Below are positions 41,373-54,842 of a stretch of 64,000 bases of DNA, one piece after another; within the stretch, counting starts at the first letter, position 1; each line of letters opens with the position of its first letter. A model generated the notes under the pieces. The model was not told where the DNA came from and searched no databases. It was given only the letters and a program-made list of their open reading frames with translations. The translations under genes were made by a program, and so were the position numbers. The stretch is from Anseranas semipalmata (lineage: Eukaryota; Chordata; Aves; Anseriformes; Anseranatidae), in contig VXAA01000921.1 of the NCBI GenBank assembly GCA_013399115.1, positions 329,637 to 393,636 of the forward strand, in the 5' to 3' direction.

Positions 41373-41388
41373 TAAATAAATTTATTTA
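41373..41388. repeat. 16-bp perfect palindrome with AATAAA on both strands
   Basis: TAAATAAATTTATTTA is its own reverse complement, so it presents an AATAAA hexamer in each direction. It could act as a bidirectional poly(A) signal if transcripts reach it, but no converging genes are seen. Confidence 0.7.
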
Positions 41389-44300
41389 TAGCCTATGTTA
41401 TCTAAAATGAGGTGCAACTTCAGATCCCTCTACTTTTGGGTGCCCAGCTGGAAATGCTGTACCACGGATTGCTTGGTACTGCTCCACCTCTCAGTTCCTA
41501 AGAATGCTCCCCTTTTTAAGTTGTCAGAAGTTAGGTACCCCAAATCACCAGCAGTTTTGGAAATGGAAGCAGCAGGATTATTCTGGTGAGTTCTGACTGA
41601 GGAGCCTGTTCTGTTAGTTACTGGAAAAGTGCGAATTAAAAAGATGGATGTCAAAGAAGAAAATTCTGGGCTCTGAGGACAAGAAGCATTTTACTGTAGC
41701 TAGCCAATAGCTAAGAGTTGAAATTATGTCTTTGAAGAAATTATATATAACCCTTTCCATTGTAAATGGACATAGGGTTCCTCAAAGTGCTCTGAAAGCA
41801 CTCACATATGGCACCAGTGCCCAGATCAGCATGTTGTAATGGGCTGCCATATAAACTGAATTCAGGGGTTAAAAACCACAGAAAGGCTGCGTGATGCTTC
41901 CTTGGGCTCACAGTAGTCTCAAAGACGTCTAGAGAAGATGCAAAACAGAAATCAGCCAGGTTTCTTCCACAAACACCAAGGATCACCCTTCCCTCCCACG
42001 AGTGTTCAGGCATGCAAGATAGCAGGGGGAAAAATAGTTTTGGCAGTCATACATTAGCTGCACAGAGCAGCGCATGCCTCAAACAAACAAAAGATGATTT
42101 CGCACCTCCTGGGACCCAACAAAAAAAGACAAATAATTCCTCAGTTGGAATTATATCCAGTCACATGGACCTATTCCCAGTGCACAGCGTTAGAGCCAGG
42201 GCCAAGATTTAGTCCTGGGTTAGAGAGAATATTTATACTTCTACTTCATACAAGCCAAGTGCAGAATCCACCATAAATAGGTAACTTAACACTAAAATTA
42301 CATTTAGAAATGAAGTCTTCCATTTTTCATATGGAAAAGGAAATCCATTTGAATACTAATAGCATTCATCTTTCCTTTACAAGCAGCGTTTCAGATTTGT
42401 AGGCTGGTACAGAAAAGCAGTGTGGGGAGGAGGGGTAGATGCGACCACAATTCTGTCAGTCACATAATTTTGCAGTTCAAAAGTTATTGGAACATTTCAG
42501 AGCATAATACCCAACAATTTGCATTTCAGATACCTTCCATGCAAACTGAAGGACTGCTAAAGGTTATGTACCTCAACTTTAATGCTTGTGCCCTTTTCTC
42601 AAATTAGTGATACAATCGAGCTCTGATGAGATCATATCTTTGACACAGACCAAAATTATGGTAACATTCATGTGCAGTCTTATCCGGTACAACTCCTATT
42701 TCCATAGGATTAGAAAGGGAGAGAAAGTCCCATTAAACTATATTAAAGAAGGTGATATTCACCCTCCAGCTATAGGAATATACATGAACACTACATATAA
42801 CATCCCGTGGAAAAAAAAAAAAAAGTAGAAAATGAAAATTCAAAAGCAGCAACAAGGATCTAAGCAATCGTGTAATACAATTCCAGCTACAATTTATTGG
42901 TGATTATAATTCTTGGTTTCTAGACATAAATGAAGGAAACCAGATGAAGTTTGGGGGGATTGTTTCTACATGCAAAATTTGAAAGGGTGCCTGTGCCAGT
43001 TGAGAATCCAGCCTTAATTGTGAGAGGCAGGGTTCGACCCAGTGTATTTTACCTATGATTTGGCAATGTCCAGAATGCATTCAAATACCCTCCTGCTTCC
43101 TTAAGGGAAAGGAAAATTAACGAGAACAGCAGGCATGCTCTGCAGGGATGGTAAATCCTCCTGTCCACGGAGGATGAAGCAGTACAAGGCTCCTGCAAAA
43201 CGCGGTTGTGGCACGCAGGAGCAGCAGGGCAGGCAAGGCCCCGCACCTCCCCTGAAGGGCTTCTGTGTCCCAGGGCAGGGCAGGGCTGCAGGAGCGGCGG
43301 CCAGCAGGGCCGGCACACCAGCAGGGCACGAGCCTGGCTGGTCAAAGATGGGCTTTGCACGAATCGCATATCCTCACCATGTTACAGGTGCGGTGGGAGG
43401 AGCTGCTGACCACACGCACCCTGGGACAGCCATGGCCCCCTCAGCAAGGGCCGTGGTCACCAGCATGCCACAACGGGTGCGCTGAGCTGGGCAGCCCCTG
43501 CCCACCTCCCATACGCACAAGCACCAGCGGAGCCTCTCGTGCTCGCTGCTAAGGCACCTGGTGACTTTAACAGCACCAGACGAGTGGAGGCAGCACAACC
43601 GAGGTGGTGCTGTGGACAGGACCCTGTCCCATACCAGCATTTTGTTTCGGTACCAAACAGCCCTGAGACAAAAGAGCTGGACTTTCATATTTCAAATGTG
43701 AATGAAGGGCTAGGACACACACATCTGCCTGAACATCTCTGCTGAGAGAGAATACCAGGCCCTTCTTAGGGGTCTAAGTAGTAAAGTAAGTTGAACCCAG
43801 TTATAACTCAGCTCTTCACCCTGAACCCTTGAAATCTGGTCCCTGTCCCTCGGGATCACCAGGGCGCGATGCAGAACAATTTGCCTGTGCTGGTGCACCC
43901 CAGGCAGCTGCCGCAGGGCCCCAGACAGTGCGGGAGCAAGCTGGTGCCTGCCCACCCCCCCAAGCCACGCAGCCCAAACCACGTGGCAGTCGCTCAGTGC
44001 CTCCATCCCTTGGATGATGGAGCTTCTGCACGTGGAGCTCAGGAACTGAACAGGTCTTGTAGGCTCAGGCAGGCCTCCAGCCTCTACTCATTAAGTCCGA
44101 GCCCACCCATTTTAATGTTCCCAGAAGCCAGTACCTACCTGCAGCATCGCCTTGCTCTTCAGAGAGGCTTCTCTGACTCCTGTGGCTGCTTGCTGCACAG
44201 TGCCCACAGCCCTCCCAGCTCTGCTTCTACATGCAGGGCTTAATGAAGCTGCTTTGCCATCTGATGAGGCCACAGATGTAGGGCTTGGATTGACAGAGGA

Positions 44301-44960
44301 GAAATAATAGCACTTGAGGTCATGCCACATCTGAAGTGTCATTTGTTAGTTAACAGAAGTGCTTAAGTGTAATAAAACAATCTGGCTTTTGTTCCATCAC
44401 TTTCCTGAGCCTAGAGCCACTGTGAGTTCTAAACACTCTGTATTAATATACGTGAAGACATAAGCACGGTCTATGCCCTTCACAGCACAGTCATTACACA
44501 GGTCTATCTTCCTCATCCAATTAATTCAGTTGCTTTCATGGCAACAGCCTAGCCCATACCAAATAATGGGAGGACTCACACATTGCTCCCCATGTACCTT
44601 CTGGCTGAGCAAGCAGCAGAATCCCCAAAAGCCTCTGCAAACTTCTCTGCAACCAGTAATAGACTGGAAACCACCTACAGGCTGACCAGAAGCCATTGCA
44701 TAACACGACCAGCAATTACTGCTGTTTACCTGGACCTACTGGGTCGGCCACCTCTCAGAGCGCTCCTGCTAGCAGCTTTGACCCTTGCTTTAAACACCAA
44801 AAAATCCACAGTAAGTAAAAAGCAAGGTGATGCCCCAGCCAGAAGTTCTTCAAGAGTACATGACTGCAATACCAGAAACAGAGAGGGGATCCTTCAAGCT
44901 GACCCCAGCCTTGTCAGGGGATGCCAGGACAGACCCCCTCCAGCTTTCCACAACTCTGCA

Positions 44961-45025
44961 AACCAGCTGAGGTCAGCACCTGCTGGCTTTTATAACAGCC
45001 AGGTGCTGATCAGGCCACTGATTGG
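44961..45025 (-). promoter_or_regulatory. Candidate minus-strand core promoter (CCAAT box and TATA box)
   Basis: Read on the minus strand, GACCAATCAG (CCAAT at 45025-45021) is followed 32 bp later, centre to centre, by GTTATAAAAG (TATA at 44994-44988). About 30 bp further on, near 44965, lies a pyrimidine-A sequence that could serve as an initiator. CAGGTGCTGA-like 10-mers occur on both sides of the TATA box. The CCAAT-TATA spacing is shorter than usual. No recognisable exon follows on the minus strand, so this could be a promoter for a noncoding RNA or chance. Confidence 0.3.
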
Positions 45026-45065
45026 TCTCTAATAGGCCTGAGATCCCCCTTCAATGGCTACCCAG

Positions 45066-45088
45066 CCAAACAAACAAACAAACAAACA
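45066..45088. repeat. (CAAA)n microsatellite
   Basis: A run of CAAA units of about 23 bp, uninterrupted. Confidence 0.9.
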
Positions 45089-48000
45089 CAACAGAAGTGT
45101 TATTTTTAATCACTGTTTGTGTAAAATAAGGCTAGAACTATTTTTACCTACTTCCATGCCTGTTTTGAAGATTTGTCAATAAATGTCTACACTTAGTTTT
45201 GAGAAACTCAAAGACAGCATAGACAAGTACAAACTTATTATAAAGTGGCCCAGAATGCAGCGAAACATGATTAACAAGCTAAAGCCTATTGAAAGTCCCA
45301 GATTTCTGCTTTTAAGTCACATAGGCACTTTTGTGGGCCACAATCCCTGTCTCCATCAGAATCCTGGAAAAAAAAGGACATTTCTGAAAGGGCTTAACAC
45401 ATTACTTCAGTTGGAATGCCAAGCAGACAAGAAAGCTAGGAGAAATCCTTCCACTTAATACTTTGGGTCAAACCCAGTGCACAGGCACTTAGAGCAAATA
45501 CTGGAGGTTCTACCTGAGTAGGTTTTGTTGTCGTAAGTTGAATGACTTTGGTGACTTCCCCGACACAAAAACATAGCTCTAGAAAACTTTTCTTTGTCCA
45601 GAAGGGAAGAAGATGGAGAAGCTCTGGGGTGTTTGTTGTTGGTGTTCCTCAGTAGTGTGGACCAGGCAGAGTGACCAGGGCAAGGACATCATTTGGCAGC
45701 GTTGTAGCATCAGAAAGGTGGCACAGTGACTCCAAAACTGAGGGAGGTCTGCCAGGTCCTGCTGGCTGAGATTTGGCTTCTGCTGCCCACTGCAGAGGTG
45801 GATGAGCAACCCTGCAGAGCAGCTGCAAGCTATCCGCCATGTGGCAGCCCCAGGCCCGCTTGCTGGCTGCTCCCGAAATCCCAGGCTGTGCTGAGTGCTC
45901 GGAGAGAAAATGCTGCGTGATGGAAAGCTTTCCTCATCACCGCCCAGTGAAACCCTCTTGCCATTCAAAATCTCTGCAGGCAGAAAGCATGTAATTTCCC
46001 ACTTCTTGTGCATAAAACTGGGAGGCAGGCTTTCCCAATCCCCTGCATTGTTGCTATTAGCCTGCTGTTTTCACACAGCCCCTCTGCACGCTGCATGATT
46101 CAGGCTGTGCATTCCTCATGCCCAGATCCTAACTGCCACACAGTAATTGCAGAGTTGGCAATGAAAACATTACTCAGCTCACCATGATTGATGCCTCTCT
46201 GTGAATGGAGAAAATGCAAGTCAAGCACCCTCAGCTTGCACATTCAGCCATGCAAATGCTTCTGATAAACAAGGTGATCTTGCCTTTGAAGAGCCTAAAT
46301 TTAAGCTAAGGTTAGCTGGTGGCCAGAGGTGTTTAAAAGGATTCTGCTCACTTAGGCATAGTCCTTGATCAGCTTTGCTGAAAAAAATGTGCTGTGACAT
46401 CTGCATAAGGATTGCTGGGAAGGGAAAAACTGAACAAATGTGAAATGTGATTTGAACATAGGCATACAAAGGGAAAGATTTAGGACTGTAACTGAACAGC
46501 CACAAAAATTTATAGCCAACCTACCTTATAATGTAAACCAGCATATAGCTAACTCGGGGAAACACAAGGTCCATACAATTCCATACCACATGTATATATG
46601 TCTCAGTTATAGATCTAAAACCACTCCTATGTTTGTATTCCATCTCCATTGCCTGATTTATGTGAATTCACGTTCAAGTGGAGGGTAACATACTCCAAAG
46701 TGTGAGAGGTTCACCAAACTGTATTGAGAAGCCTGTATTAACTTTATTAAGTGAAACCTAAAACCTGAACTCTTCCTTACAGTACAAGAAAATCTTCGGG
46801 GGAGTGGGCTGCTTATTCTAAAAGATTCTCTGTTAGATTGTTGCCAGTAGGAGTGGTGAAAGGACACATAGCCCTGCCTGTGCCAAAGCTGTGTGGGGAG
46901 CGGTAAACCTGGAGGAATTAATCTCTGGGAAGGAGTTCTTGTTTTCTCTTGAGGATTAGGAATAACACTGGCAGGAGTAATCCCCAAGTGTTGATCAAAA
47001 ACATGTGAGGGAAGACCTGTACTGAATGAAGAGAAATGTTATGCTATGGATGCTGCTTTCATTTCAGAAGACCTGTCATGGGCCTTCCTAATCAAAACTA
47101 AAAAAAGTCAACTTCTGGATCATCCATCTTTAACAAGCATTGCAAGAAATGCAGGGCTGGAGGACAAGGCAGTGAGTGAATGTTTTATTTCATTGCATTT
47201 CAAAGCTCAACTAACCTAGCAGGTTATAGTTCAGATCTGTGCTGCAAATGCTGCTGCAGCAAAGCAGAGGCTGCGGGTTTTAAATAATGACAGATGCCAC
47301 ACACACCGCGCAGCACCAGAGCTGGCACTGAGGCGTGCAGCAGCAGGACGCTTGGACGGCACGCACGGCTGCTGTACCTGCAGCGCTCCTCACTGCCCAT
47401 GAGAGCCTCTGGCAGCAGTGTCAAGGACACTGCACATAAAAGCCGTGGAGCAAGGATGTGAACTGCGGCACCACCAGTGAGTGCACCAAGTGGCTGGCTG
47501 GCTGCTTCTGCGAGATGTTGGTGAGCCAGGACAGGTGTTTGGGGGCAGCCCAGACAGCAGCTACACTGCCCCATTCCAAACCCCATCCAAAAATTATGGG
47601 TGAGAAACTCATGTTCTTATGCAAGCCATGGAAAAGGAGAAGAGAAAGTTAAACAGAAAAAAAAAAAAAAAAAAAAGGAAGAATTACAAAGAAACGCAGA
47701 GGAAAAAGTAGTTATAATATCCAAGGTTTCAAAACTCTGAGCGTGGGTTGCCCTTGTTGTGCATGGCCAGCATGAGGTAGGTGCTTGTTTTTCTTTGTCC
47801 TTTGTAAACCTGCAGTGGCTTGTTCTGAGTGCCTGAGGCTAAATTAATTACCACATCTGGAAAAACAAGGTAGTGTACACACATGCACACAAACACATGG
47901 CTTGGGCATACAAGACTCAATCACAATTTCTGGAAAACATGGGACAAAAAAAATAACCCAATGTACTTTTGGGAGGAAACACCAAGAAACCCTGTGAGGT

Positions 48001-49079
48001 TTTTATACACGAGCACGCTGGAGCATCAGTTTTGATTTGGTGGCTGGGAGGGAGGCCAGCAAAAAATGGAGAGGAACCAAATCCAACTATAAATACATGA
48101 TTGTGTATGACTGCACTTAGCCAGCCTAAATAAGGCTTTTTGTTGGTGCCTATAACATGCTAGACCATCCTTGTTCTCTCTAAATCAAAGCCCCATAATG
48201 CCTCTTGTACCACACGATTAAGGGTCTGAGTTTTGTGCCAAGGGAAGGCACAAACTACACAGCTAAAAATTAGATAGCTTCACAGGGTGGCTGCTGCCTC
48301 ACTGTCCTTGCAGTTGAGAGGTTTAGAAGTGCGGGAGATAGCCAGGAAAAATATTAGAAGTATGTACACCTCATTGGGGGTTAGGAAATAAAGATTATGA
48401 TTTGATTTATGCCATTAATAAAGAGTAGTTTCCAGAATTTCACAGTGTGCAAAGTGCCAGGTGGATTTAGAAAGGTAGGACTTCAGCTGTGATATGTTTG
48501 CAGGTGGTGGAAAAGAGAACAAACTCATAACTCAAACAAACCTAAATATTAAATTACAACTCCACTTAATGCTATCTCAGAAAAATAGATGGATGCAGGG
48601 GAAGGAGTTCTGCAAAGCATGCATATCCTGCTGACAAAGCCAGGCTGGCTTAATGTGGCAGGAGTCGTATATTAACCTGCTGACTTTTTAAATCCCTCCG
48701 CTTGAGGGTTCCAATTTTTGTGGGGCTGTGAATGGACATGGACTTGGTGCACCCATTTCCCATACCTTGGGGAGATGGGCTCCATGCCCACGCTGCAGGC
48801 TGGCATCAGGGAACAGGATGGCGCTGCGGCAGTCCCCTCATGGGTGGACAGCTGCCAGGAGCACCCACAGGTGCTGCAGGACTGTTCCAGGCAGGGTGCT
48901 CTTCACACGGCCCTAAAACCACATCACCATGAAGTGTCCTACCCCCCTGAGCAAGGGCCTGGGAGCCCGCTAGCTTCTTGTCCTCAGCCACTGCTGGTGT
49001 CCCGCAGGGGACGCTGGCACTGCGCTGATGGTGGGTTTGGATCTGGAGCAATTAAAGAGTTTGTGTGAGTTGCTGGGCT

Positions 49080-49460
49080 AAATCGCCCTCCACTGTGTCA
49101 GTTTGATTAAGGGGCCCTAAAAGTGGCCAATTATATCCCATACACTTCTGCTGCTAGCCTTTTATCCCTTTTTCCCCAAATACTTGGTTTTGTTAGATAT
49201 ATGTCTTGATGAGGCCCTGATTCAGCAAACTCTGCAAGATTAAGCATACAAACAATCTTAATGGCTGATGTTAAAGTCAAGCACGTATTGCTGGGGAGCG
49301 GGGACAGATTTACTCATAGGGTGCCAGTGAGGGGGAGACTGGGCCCCTTGTCACAGGGTGTTAAATTGGTTCAATAAAAGTGAAGCCATTAGCCCATATA
49401 TTGCACTGCTCAGCGTCAGCCCTCATTGATCCTTGGCTGCTCACAAGGTTGGAGTTTTAC
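49080..49460. promoter_or_regulatory. Possible conserved noncoding block
   Basis: This repeat-free block of intermediate composition contains CCAATTATA, several GATTA/TAATC and CATTGAT-like sites and the run GTTCAATAAAAGTGAAGCC. It has no long open frame. Its texture resembles an ancient conserved element, but conservation cannot be tested here. Confidence 0.22.
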
Positions 49461-51091
49461 ATATTCAATTATCAGGGGAGAACATTTAAACAAAAGCTGG
49501 AAATAGAGTAAGGACAAGAAAACTGCTGAGTATGTCAAATCAGGGTTGATCTGAAAGTCACACACTATATATATTTCCAGATGTTTACTACAAATTTATA
49601 GAGATAGCACTCAAATATGAAAAGTTGCACTCCATTTAGAAAACAGCCACCAAAATCTCATAAGTTTCATAACCTGTCATGTTGAGCAAAAGGATATATA
49701 TATCTCCAATCTGGAAGAAGCTAGACCAGGTGAGAGCCATGTCTAGACACTGAGAGCAACAATTTTCCTTCACTACTTACTATTGCAAATGTGTGCCCTT
49801 TCTTGGAGGGCAGAGTAATTTAAGCCTTATTCTTTCACTGCTTGCCTGTATTATCAGAAAGTATCTTGCCTAGTATTAAGTACTGAAGTTTCCTTTCCAA
49901 ACCATACCCAGTGGGCAAAATGTTTTAAACATGTACATTTGAAAATGGGAAGAAAGGAAGACAGAGAAACATTGGGTATGTATTGTTGTAAGAAGTAACT
50001 GCAAGGAGAATCACAAACAGGCAAATTCTTTTTATTTCTAGACAGCAAGCCCTGAAGCAATAAAGAGAAAACCACTTCAATTAATTTCTGCTTGGAGAGA
50101 TCAATACCACCGACACCCCGTAAAACAGATCCTTTTCTCTCATGATCCATTGCAGGGCTGAACAAAACTCCCAGCGCTGCACGCAGAGCCATGCGGTGCT
50201 CCAGCCCCGGTGCGATCAGTGCCTTTTCTGGAGAAGAGAGGCGGCTGCCGCAGGGCCGATGCGTGGGAGCCGCCTGCATCGTGGCAGTGCCTGGTGTGGA
50301 TCGGCCGGGACCACGGTGCCGTGGGCACTGCTGCCCCGCTCAGCACCTCCTCGTGGGCTCCTCACCCGTCTCCTGGTTGCACATGCTTCGCACCTGCCTT
50401 AGCTCACCACTTGGCCCATCTTGAGGCGCTGCAGGAATATAAAATAAATAAAAAGGCCATGGAATGAAAGGTGTAGGGTTATAACCAGAGAAGCTAAGCG
50501 GGACAGCGACATTCCCACTCTGTATCCCCGCCAGCCTCTGGGAGGGACGTGCGGGAGCAATTGCCTTTCCAGTACCACCCAGGAGAAGGGAGCACGCGCT
50601 CTGCTGGCATGGAAAGAAGCACAGGAGTGCGTTTCTGTACTAGGGGTCAGTTAGGCCCTGGTCATGCAAAAAGTAACTGTTTTTTCTATCAGAATACAGA
50701 AAAAATCTTCTCTTTCTGAACTCATCACCTACATATTCCAGTTTTGCTCATTCCACATAAAAAAAATTACACTTGTTTGCTGAACATGGCTTGCAGTCAT
50801 TTGACAGATTAAGCTCTGTCCCACTCTGGCTGGTCGTGGATGCCTTCCACAGCCGAGGCAGAGACATTTGCACACGTCCAGCTCTTTGTCATGCTTAATA
50901 TATTAATTGGAACTGATGCAGTAGAGGTTGCAGGAGGTGAATTCATCACTCTCTGCATGAAGGCTGCTGCTCAAATGAGAACTGATCTGCTTTCAAAACG
51001 TCTTGCTTTAATGTGGCTAGTGATGTTCTGTTAAAGAAAGAGACATCTAGTATTTAATGCTCTTCATCTTTCAAAAGTGAGCAAATACTTG

Positions 51092-51114
51092 TAATTAAAT
51101 TAATTATGATAATC
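51092..51114. promoter_or_regulatory. Clustered homeodomain sites
   Basis: TAATTA at 51092-51097, TAATTA at 51101-51106 and TAATC at 51110-51114 are each separated by three bases. Even spacing of paired-class and OTX-type cores within 23 bp suggests a cooperative site. It lies near a CAGGTG E-box at 51119-51124. Confidence 0.35.
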
Positions 51115-52309
51115 TTGCAGGTGTCTCATGAGCTGTAAGTTGGGTTTTGATTTTCAAGACATTGGCTACTAAAAGGAAAGAGTATATTCCTTTGTTCTGC
51201 ACTGCTTTTGACTGGAAGGACAGTGAATAATTAATTACAGCAATATTACAGGCCTTTAAATTACTCTAAGAAAATGACAAGTTCTCCCTATGGCTCCCTT
51301 CCTGTTCCTCCTGGAAGGCTGGGACTGGCCTGGGCAAACCTCTGAGGCAGGTGGCTCTGCTACTTTGAGAGATTAAAGAAGTGGGAATGGTTTCATCAGT
51401 AAAGTGATCTTAAACCACGCAAGAAAAGCCAAGCAGAGCTAGTTCTCAGTGCACTGTTACCTCGGGGGTGGGAACTGCAAACTCCATTACAAAAGCATTT
51501 CCACAATTTTAATGTAGGTTCTTCCAATTAAGAATAAAACATTATGTTTTCCTTTGAATTTAACTTAGACAAATTCAGACCATTCTTCACAGCTAAGTCT
51601 CACTGAGCAGTGGAAGCCACATGTCCATCATATATTAAAGTATCCTGTGTACTTATGTGAAAGGAGAGGCATAAAAGCTCTCTCTACTCACCTCTCTTGG
51701 TGCAGATGCTTCACGGATTTCTGCAAACAGGACACTGCCTGTTAGCTTTTCTTTAATGAGAATTTTGTCTAAACCAGGACAGCTGCTTGAGGTCCCAGCT
51801 AGGGAGAACTTCTGCAAGAGTGGCTAAAATACAAAGGAACACGAACCAGGGTTATGTGCAGATATTCCCAGAAATAAAATCAGAGAAATCAGCGCTGAAC
51901 CTGTTACCCTCTGGTAGCATGATGGAGGATGCTTTACGAAGCCTTTCAGAATGGACTGTTAGAGCGAGGTAACTGGAAAATAGACAAAATGCTAACACAC
52001 TACCTTTGGGAAGACCAGACGATTTAAACTTAGGTGTGAGAGGGTCTTCCTTCAGCTGCTTATTTTGTAGCCCTGGAAAGCTCTTGCCCGGCTTGCCCAG
52101 CTTCCCCACCACGGCAGGGCTGTGCCCGCTGCCCCAGGAGCAGGGCATGGGGCGCCCACGAGTGCTGGCTCCCCAGGAAGAGGAGCGGTGTAAGGAAGCA
52201 GGCTAGCAACACTGGGGGAGCTCCCATAGAGTTTCTGCCTTCTTTTCCTAAGAAAGTTGCAGCTCAAAGTTGCATCAATGGCTTGAGGAAGTGGGAGAAA
52301 CAATAAAAT

Positions 52310-52740
52310 GGACCTTCAATTAAAACATCCCAGATCTGACATAATTACTGAGCTGTGAAAGAAAATAAATGTCCTTTAATTGATGCTGGAATTGCACAGT
52401 GTCCTCACATTGCTCAGCTTTAATTTCCAGATTAAGAAGTCTCTCTTCTTAATAGTCACTCACAATGACTAACTGTTACCTTCTGCTAGTCCCATAAGGT
52501 GCCCAGTAGCCAAATTATCACTTCTTTTTTCTTCAGCAATAGCTGGACTCTTTCAAAGAAAGATCTCAGTTCAGGGGAATCTCATGAAGAAGTTTAACAG
52601 TACATTAAATAATGCTGAATTACACCAGAATTTGCATGGATTTGCATTTTATATTTATATTAATGCCAGATGAGTTCATTATGATTCATCTAACAATAAC
52701 GAATGCTAAAGGAATATGTAATGATCATGATATTACAACT
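52310..52740. promoter_or_regulatory. Possible enhancer containing two tandem POU octamers
   Basis: Two perfect octamers (ATTTGCAT) lie at 52630-52637 and 52640-52647 with a 10-bp period, so they face the same side of the helix. Around them are TTAATTGATG, a GATTAAGAAG site, AACAATAACG (SOX type) and a quasi-palindrome starting and ending GTAAT/ATTAC at 52718-52736. The block has no open frame and no simple repeat. POU and SOX sites together are typical of neural or stem-cell enhancers; the assignment is inference. Confidence 0.35.
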
Positions 52741-54798
52741 GTGCCATAATCCTGTCTCTGCAATTTTGGTCTCTTTCCTATTTCCTACAAAAGTGAAGAA
52801 TTGGTTACTACCACAGGTTCTCCTGTTACCATCCTGACTGAGGTCTAACTTTTATGAGACCTTCATGGCTTTTCTGTGAACATACGGCTTAAAGTCTTTG
52901 CCAATTAACATCTTTCCAGAAATCAAAACAGCTGAAAAATCATGCCAGATCCTTTTTCATTTGTCAGTTTTGCTGTCTTCCTCCTTTCACCCAGAGAATT
53001 GTTACTAGCTCTCATAAGCTCAGCCAGCACATGAGCACGTTCCTTTTGTCCCTTCTGAAGTCTTAGATCTGTCACGAGTGTCAACAAAACTGTCCAACAG
53101 ACGCAGGCAGATTTGGAGAAAAGGGAGAGGAGAGAAGCACTTGTCTTTGCTGATCACAAGCCTGCCTCCTCTCCTGCAACTCCTCACCGTTTCTCCCCAG
53201 ATAGATAGCTCTCATCTACGCTGCTGTCTAGGCATGGCCCCAAGGCAAAACCTAGGTGTAAACATTGCTGGATGAGGTGATCAGGTTTTAGCTGTGGCAT
53301 TGACCTCCCCAAGCTCCCCAAAGAGCTGGGTGCTGCCAGCCTGAAGCGAGTGGGACGTCCCACTGCTAATGCGAGGCTGCTGGAGCAAGCTGCTGGCTGC
53401 TGCTCCCATACACCCACCGAGCCCGGGGACGAGCAGGGACCGTGCCCTTTCCAAGCCCACCTCCTTAGTGGCCCCTTGCTCTGTGCTGGAGCACATCAGC
53501 TGGATTTGTTTGTGCTTGCTCACTGAAACTAACAGCAGTCTTGTAAAATAAAAGACATGCAAGCAAAAATGACTAATGTATATTTCCTATGCCAGCTTGT
53601 GAATAAAATCACAGTATTAAGCATACCTGAAAACTGCAAAACTAGAGTCACTTCTGAGACCATCCAGTCAAATCTTGGCTTGCCAGGCCTTCATAAAGAA
53701 AGCGTTTAGAAGAGAAACTTGTCAAAAATCATTCCAGGCCCTTGAGCACCACTGATGGGTTCATCAAGACAAGGCTTTGCTGTAAGGAGGGGCATTTGCT
53801 TGGCATACCTTGCTGTCCCTATGCTACTACAAGGTTCCTAAGATCAAATGTAAGAGAAGGCAAGAAGGTGTCATATGGGAAATGAAAGAGATCCATAAAA
53901 CGTAGGTAGGTGCCAAAATAGTCCATGGAGGAATAAATTTTACAATTTTCTTAAAAAAAGAACTTTTCTACACAAAGTGTCTTAGCACTGCTATAGAACA
54001 CGATTAAAAAGTCACAAAATAAAGAGCTCTTGTTCTTTATTGAAGTCAATATGTGTTTAGAGCTCTTTCCACCTGCCCATGTTACAGACTGCAGAATAGC
54101 ATTGACCTGATCCCTCTAAGTTTACCATCAGTAAAGTGAAAGTTCTTGCCCTTTGAACCTCAGGCAATGGGCTTCTGTAAGGTGGAGAAAATAGGTAGGA
54201 AGAATACCAACCATCTGAGCACAGGGATAGTTTAGGATGGTTTATTAAAAACAGTAACCGCGGAATAGATCCAACTAGAAACTGAAATACAAGTTTTTAT
54301 AATTTTTTTTTGACTTTTTTTTTTTAATAGCAAAATTCAAAAGTTGGTATTATGGAGATGTAAATGATGGGTATACATGGAATCAAACCAGATGATTATT
54401 TTTTTCTCGTTCACCTTAGGGAATTCCTCTGATATTGATTGTCTTTCTTAGAATACAAATAGGTCTTCTGACAGTACAGAACCCACTGTCAATTTTTGAG
54501 GCTAATAACTCCTGTGAAGTTAGAGGATGTGTCCTAAAATTGTCTCATGTATGAGCATAGTTTGAAAAATATCTGAAAAGAATCCTTTCCTCATAATCCC
54601 TATAACTGTGACTCTGTTTTACATCTTTAGCTACATTATTTTGCTTTCTTAATACTGCTTTAAACCCCTTTGGCAGGAACAGCTAATAACAGCTTGGAAA
54701 AATTAATATGTATGTTAGATGGAAACATTCTATTGTTTCCATGGATACCAGTGCAAAATCCTTTCTGTGATACATCTCCCTGCAAAATGTTTAATCAG

Positions 54799-54802
<4 letters not shown>

Positions 54803-54842
<40 letters not shown>

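Larger units (their letters stand above)
36500..44980. other. Intergenic stretch with no supported gene
   Basis: Two AT-rich, possibly conserved blocks (36530-36870 and 39990-40330) are listed separately. A 2 x 21-bp tandem repeat lies at 37999-38040, and a roughly 20-bp unit is doubled near 38471-38510. A CAC repeat lies at 39894-39910. A 16-bp palindrome carrying AATAAA on both strands lies at 41373-41388. An A-run lies near 42811-42824. The patches at about 39120-39560 and 43170-43560 are GC-rich with unrecognised open frames. Confidence 0.5.
45089..54802. other. Intergenic stretch with no supported gene
   Basis: This is unique sequence with an A20 tract at 47657-47676 and GC-rich patches at about 47260-47420, 48770-49030 and 50150-50420. 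Several blocks look regulatory and are listed separately (49080-49460, 51092-51114, 52310-52740). Open frames in the GC-rich patches show no domain I recognise. Confidence 0.5.

Noticed and set aside
43005..43045. Sequence resembling a tRNA B box (GGTTCGACCC)
   Set aside because: No matching acceptor stem, A box or cloverleaf can be folded around it.
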